From Phocoena phocoena (lineage: Eukaryota; Chordata; Mammalia; Artiodactyla; Phocoenidae): a stretch of DNA of 64,000 bases. Under the pieces are notes generated by a model. That model did not search any database. It saw only the letters and a list, made by a program, of their open reading frames with translations, and was not told the origin of the DNA. This document shows, one piece after another, positions 57,508 to 64,000 of this stretch (its first letter is position 1; each line of letters starts with the position of its first letter). Position numbers and translations under genes: made by a program. Location of the stretch: the NCBI RefSeq assembly GCF_963924675.1, contig NC_089228.1, forward strand, positions 89,558,894-89,622,893. Direction: 5' to 3'.

Positions 57508-58460
57508 AAAAAGCTTTTTCACATTGAAGAAAACTATCAACCACACAAAAAGGTCACCTAATGAATTGGGGATGACATTTACAAGCAGTATATCTGATAA
57601 GGGGTTAGTAACCAAAATATACAAAGAACTCAGAAAACTCAATGTCAAAAAACCAAACAACCTGATTAAAAAATAAGCAGCTGTTCACATCCCTGTTTGG
57701 GTCCCAAAAATGGGGGGGGCAGACAATCTGCATAGACAGTTTCCCAAAGAAGACATACAGATGGCCAACAGGTACATGAAAGGATGTTCAACATCACTAA
57801 TCACCAGGGAAATGCAAATCAAAACCACAGTGAGATACAACCTCACCCCTGTCAGAATGGCTATTTCAGAAAGACAACAGTTAACAAGTATTGACAAGGA
57901 TGTAGAGAAAAGAGAGCCCTTCTGCACTGTTGGTAGGAATATAAACTGGTGCAGTCATCATGGAAAACAGTATGGAGATTCCTCAAAAAATTAAAAATAG
58001 AATTATATAATCCAGCAATTCCTCTCCTGGCTATTTACTCAGAGAAAACAAAAACACTAATTAGAAAAGATATATGCACCCTTATGTTCACTGCAACATT
58101 ATTTACAATAGCCAAGGTATGGAAGTGACCTAAGTGCCTATCAATAGATGAATGGATAAAGAAGATATGGTATATATACACAATGGAATATTACTCAGCC
58201 ATGAAAATAATGTAATCTTGCCATTTGTGACAACATGGGTATACCTAGAGGGTATTATGCTAAGTGAAATAAGTCAGACAGAGAAAGATAAATACTGTGT
58301 GATTTCACTTATATGTGGAATCTAAAAAACAAAACAAATGACCAAACATAGCAAAACAGAACAGAGTTATAGATACAGAGAACAAACAAGTGGTTGCCAG
58401 AGGGGAGGGTAGTGGAGGGAGAAAAGAAATAGGTGAGGGAGATTAAGAAATACAAACTTC

Positions 58461-58855
58461 CAGTTCTAACACATATATATGGAATCTAAAAAAAAAAAAA
58501 AAGGTTCTGAAGAACCTAGGGGCAGGACAGGAATAAAGACACAGGCGTAGAGAATGGACTTGAGGACACGTGGAGTGGGAAGGGTAAGCTGGGACGAAGT
58601 GAGAGAGTAGCATGTACATATATGCACTACCAAATGTAAAATAGATAGCTAGTGGGAAGCAGCCGCATAGCACAGGGAGATCAGCTCGGTGCTTTGTGAC
58701 CACATAGAGGGGTGGGATAGGGAGGGTGGGAGGGAGATGCAAGAGGGAGGGGATATGGGAATATATGTGTACGTATAGCTGATTCACTTTGTTATAAAGC
58801 AGAAACTACCACACCATTGTAAAGCAATTATACTCCAATAAAGATGTTTAAAAAA
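58461..58855 (+). mobile_element. Young 5'-truncated L1 inserted in the old L1 tail
   Basis: Forward: 'aacacatatatatggaatc', 'gcacagggagatcagctcggtgctttg', 'gtaaagcaattatactccaataaagatg', then an A-tail. The flanks 'tacaaacttccagtt' and 'acagtaaccaaaaatgag' belong to the older L1. Same subfamily as 10211-10445. Confidence 0.9.
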
Positions 58856-59450
58856 AAAAAGTTACAGTAACCAAAAATGAGTTACAGGTTTAAAATTTAC
58901 AGAATGGGGAATATAGTCAATAGCTATGTAATATCACTGTATGGTGATGTAACTAGACTCTTTGTGGTGATCATTTTGAAATGTATGGAAACATCGAATT
59001 ATTATGGTGTAAATGGAGCTAGCATAATGTGATAGGTCAATTACACTTCAAAAGCAAGCAAATGATCTCATAGAGAAAGAGATCAGATTTGTTGTTACCA
59101 GAAGCAGGGGGTGGAAAGAGGCGGAACTGGATGAAGGTGGTCAGAGGGTACAAACTTCCAGCTGTAAGACAAATAAGTACTAGGGATGCAATGTACCACA
59201 CGATAAACAGAATGAACACTGCTGTACGTTATATGTGAAAGCTGTTAAGTGAGTAAATCCTAAGATTGCTCATCACAAGGAAAATCTTTGTTTCTTTCAT
59301 TTTGTATCTATAAGAGATGATGGATATTCACTAAACCTACTGTGATAGTTGTTCATGATGTACGTAAGTCATATCATTATGTGGTACACCTGAAACTTCT
59401 TCAGTGCTGTATGTCAATAATATCTCAATAAAACTGGAAGGAAAAAAAGC
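58856..59450 (+). mobile_element. Old L1 3'UTR sequence, two overlapping tails
   Basis: Two L1M/L1P-type 3' segments: 'gttacaggtttaaaatttacagaatgggg' to 59045, then 'gttgttaccagaagcagggggtgg', 'gtggtacacctgaaacttcttc', 'gtcaataatatctcaataaaactgg' to 59445. Confidence 0.8.
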
Positions 59451-59812
59451 AGACTCAGTCTATACTTCAGGATCTGCCTGGGATGCTAGGAGTCATTTAA
59501 GAGGAAGCATGCCTTTCTGGAGCATAACTACTTTGCATATTGTCTGAAGGTTTGTCTGAGCCTTTACTTCTCTGGGGGCTTGTTCTGAATTTTTGCTCAC
59601 TTAGGGATGTCAAGTCTTCCATGGTGATCAGACACCTTGCTATTTCTAAGGCTGGGCTGGCGTTTGTAGGTGTGGATATGTGTTTGGTTGTTTACTGTTC
59701 TTAGCCTGCCGTGTCTTGTTCCCACAAAGATTCCAAGGCATTTCTGAGCACCGTGGAGTCCTTTTCTCTAGGTGCTCTTCCAGGTTCACAGGGTTGCCTC
59801 TTACGCCTCACA
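59451..59812. other. Unclassified intronic stretch
   Basis: Nothing recognised. Confidence 0.4.
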
Positions 59813-60123
59813 CAGGCAGACCTCAGGTATCTTGGGGGTTCAGTTCCAGACCACTGCAAGAAAGCGAGTATCTCAATATAGCAATTTTTTCTGGTTTCCC
59901 GGTGCATGTAAAAGTTATATTTACACTATGCTGTAGTCTGTTAAATGTGCAATAACATTATGTCTAAAAAAACCAATGCGCCCACCTTAATTAAAGAATA
60001 CCTTATTGCTAAAAAATGCTAACCATCATCTGACTACACAAGGTTGCCACAGACCTTCAATTCGTAAAAAACATTATCTGCAAAGCACAGAAAAGTGAAG
60101 TGCAATCAGACGAGGTATGCCTG
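59813..60123. mobile_element. Tigger1-like element, internally deleted
   Basis: Left end CAGGCAGACCTCAGGTATC; right end GACGAGGTATGCCTG; internal motifs 'ggtttcccggtgcatgtaaaagttat' and 'caataacattatgtctaaaaaaac' fit Tigger1 termini. The central transposase gene is missing: at about 311 bp only the two ends remain, joined near 60035. TA follows at 60124-60125; the left flank is CA. Confidence 0.9.
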
Positions 60124-60544
60124 TATAGTGTTCCCATTTCACTTTTAAACTTAGGTAGAAAACCAGTGCGCTGTTAAGTTTCTTCCTTTCTTGACCTGAC
60201 TTATGGAAATTCTTCTTTTTCTGCTTATTCTTTCACATTAATTAATCCAGGAGTCTAACTCTTAGTGCCGAGACTCTCTTTTCTTCCTTCTTGCCGAAGG
60301 CAGAGATTGCTGAACCTCTTCTGGTGTTGTAAATTGTTTTAAATTTGTAAAATAAGAATTTGGAACTATTTTTGTAGGGGAAGTGGGAAGAAGAAAGTGA
60401 GCTCTATGGAACCATAGTAGACATTTGCCCCGGAGAACACTCCCCATAAACTGTGGAAGAGCCATTTAGGTGCTTGTACGAGATGTGATCCCTATATTTT
60501 GTTATGGAATTTTCAGAATTATCCTAACAATTATTTTTTTTCCC
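60124..60544. other. Unclassified intronic stretch
   Basis: Nothing recognised. Confidence 0.4.
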
Positions 60545-60665
60545 TTCCTCATTTTAAAGACAAGCAGATCTAGGCTTATTAAGATTAGATCACTTGTCCA
60601 AGGACACCCTAGCTAGCTAGTGGCAGAACTGGTTGTCTGACACCAAAATTGATGTTCTTTCCTAT
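60545..60665 (-). mobile_element. MIR SINE (ancient)
   Basis: 'cctcattttaaagacaagcagatc', 'tcacttgtccaaggacacc', 'agctagtggcagaactgg' follow the reversed MIR order. Confidence 0.7.
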
Positions 60666-61544
60666 ATGGCATGCTTACTATTTTGTTCATATCTTCAGAA
60701 TTAATAAAATGTGGCCATGGTGAGAAGGCTAGACCTCTGTATCACATGGTCATTGCACACAGAGTTGCTGTTGGTCGGTGTTTAAACATTCCAGGAAGCT
60801 TGGGAATCCTATTTTATGTCTCAGAAGGACGTTATATTCGTATCTGAATGAACAAGTTGTGACGGTCCAAGATGTTTTAGCGGAAAAACATAGGAAGGTA
60901 TTTTTATCCCAAAGATGTTTAGGTTTGAAATAAATGTTTCCAACCAACTTGGTAAATAGTTTATAACCGTATTTACAGGCTGCAGGTTTTGCTTAAAACT
61001 GAGTGGCTTATGCTTTGCTTTCCACATGTCAGAGTGTAGAACTTGTTTAATTAACTAGAAATTAGTCATTGGGAATAACTCAAGGTTCTATGTTTTTTCT
61101 TCTGAATTTCTGGTTAGTTTATTTACTTTCAGAAGTAGATGTTCTATTTCTCATGTGGTTTTCTTAAGTCCCAGACTCAGATAGAGTTAAAAAGCCTTTA
61201 CATTGTCCAAGGTGTGCCTTTGATGGAATATTCTGATCTCTGCTACTTCTTCAAAGGTTCTGCCAGGGCTCTGGTTCAAAGTGATGGCATTTCAGTCTGG
61301 CCTCATTGACCCTCCAGATTCAGGCCCGGCAGCCAGCCAGGGAAGAACTTGCCTGGCAAACTTGCTTCAAAGAGCAAGTGCTTATCTATTCTACACAGGG
61401 TCACACTATTGCCTCTCTTTCTGTTTCTCATTCCCTTACCCTAGGCTGTAGGAAGGGTGGTGAAACTCAGGACACGTGGATTTGTAAGTGGTTGGACCTG
61501 GAGAATGAGGGCAGTAGGAATAGGTATGCTAGAAGCGTCACTGA
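60666..61544. other. Unclassified intronic stretch
   Basis: No MBOAT1 exon 2 or repeat recognised. Confidence 0.4.
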
Positions 61545-61935
61545 AGATGGAACACTTGTTGGTACAGCCACTATGAAAAACAATGTGGAGGTTCCTCCCA
61601 AAACTAAAAATAGAATCACTGTATGATTGAGCAATCCCACTTCTGGGTATGTTTACAGAGGAAATGAGATCACCATCTCGAAGAGATATCTGCATCCCCA
61701 TTTTCACTGCAGCATTATTCACAATAGCCAAGACATGGAAACAACCTGTGTCCAATGACAGATGAATGGATAAAGAAAGTGTGGTTTGTATATGTACAAT
61801 AGAATATTATCCAGCCCTCCCTGCCCCCCCCCACCAAAAAAGGAAGTCTTGCCATTTGTGACAACGTCGATGAACCTTGAGGGCATTATGCTAAGTGAGA
61901 TGAGTCAGGTACAGATAAGCACTGTATGGAAGCTT
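61545..61935 (+). mobile_element. L1 ORF2 C-terminal fragment
   Basis: 'cttgttggtacagccactatg', 'gagcaatcccacttctgggtatg', 'cacaatagccaagacatggaaacaacc', 'gccatttgtgacaacgtcgatg'. A short C-run and A-run at about 61820-61841 interrupts it. Confidence 0.88.
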
Positions 61936-62074
61936 CCGGCAAACTCCAGCCCTCTTCCCCACATTTCCTTCCTCCCAATCATTTATTGATGTACAATAGT
62001 AGTTAAAGGCAGGGAGTCAGAACTGGTATTAACTCCCTGTGAGGGCAATTGGCTAACCCTCCCTGCATTTTTAA

Positions 62075-64000
<1,926 letters not shown>

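Larger units (their letters stand above)
55450..58460 (+). mobile_element. L1, ORF1 and ORF2 remnants, internally deleted, with two SINEs
   Basis: Forward L1. ORF1 C-terminal half at about 55460-55800 (RNEDSLRDFQDSIKHTNIH, KRTTSRDIVIKMAKIKDKER), then a jump near 55825 straight into ORF2 reverse transcriptase sequence, and on through ORF2 C-terminal coding (56427-56822: [38 protein letters not shown]) to the 3' region at 58440. ORF2 is closed by frameshifts and stops. The gap removes the ORF1 end, the endonuclease and most of the reverse transcriptase N-terminus. Confidence 0.9.

Overview
The window is ordinary mammalian euchromatin, most likely from a cetacean; hippopotamus is the nearest alternative. 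It carries about ten full-length, little-diverged copies of the CHR-type tRNA-derived SINE typical of whales and hippos, cetartiodactyl-type L1 copies, a short cetartiodactyl mariner element, and older mammal-wide repeats (L2, MIR, MER20, Tigger). There are no prokaryotic genes, operons or CRISPR arrays. I found no undescribed biological system; the findings are local oddities of one gene's first exon and of nested repeats.

Only one protein-coding exon is convincing: exon 1 of MBOAT1 (lysophospholipid acyltransferase 1), plus strand, ATG at 37952, splice donor after 38047. It lies in a CpG island (about 37.3-38.17 kb) with a CCAAT box and an Sp1-type GC box and no TATA box. An out-of-frame ATG lies 7 bases before the start codon. 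The donor lacks the usual G at +5, and a canonical AATAAA with a GT-rich tract follows in early intron 1. This could allow a short, intronically polyadenylated transcript.

Layout: 1-37.3 kb is 5' flanking or intergenic DNA. It is dense in L1 (3.1-4.9, 13.3-18.0, 20.0-22.5, 24.4-28.3 and 30.1-31.3 kb) and is separated by repeat-poor blocks (5.8-10.2, 11.4-13.3, 18.0-19.9 and 33.9-36.4 kb). From 38.05 kb to the end the window is MBOAT1 intron 1; exon 2 was not found. The first half of the intron is relatively repeat-poor (old MIR, L2, MER20, hAT and a Tigger copy). From 55.4 kb on it is dominated by L1: a composite plus-strand L1 block to 59.4 kb, and a minus-strand L1 ORF2 piece that runs off the right end.

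Repeat families were recognised by eye from remembered consensus features, so family names are approximate and boundaries of old repeats are good only to about 10-50 bp. SINE and Tigger boundaries supported by target-site duplications are exact or nearly so.
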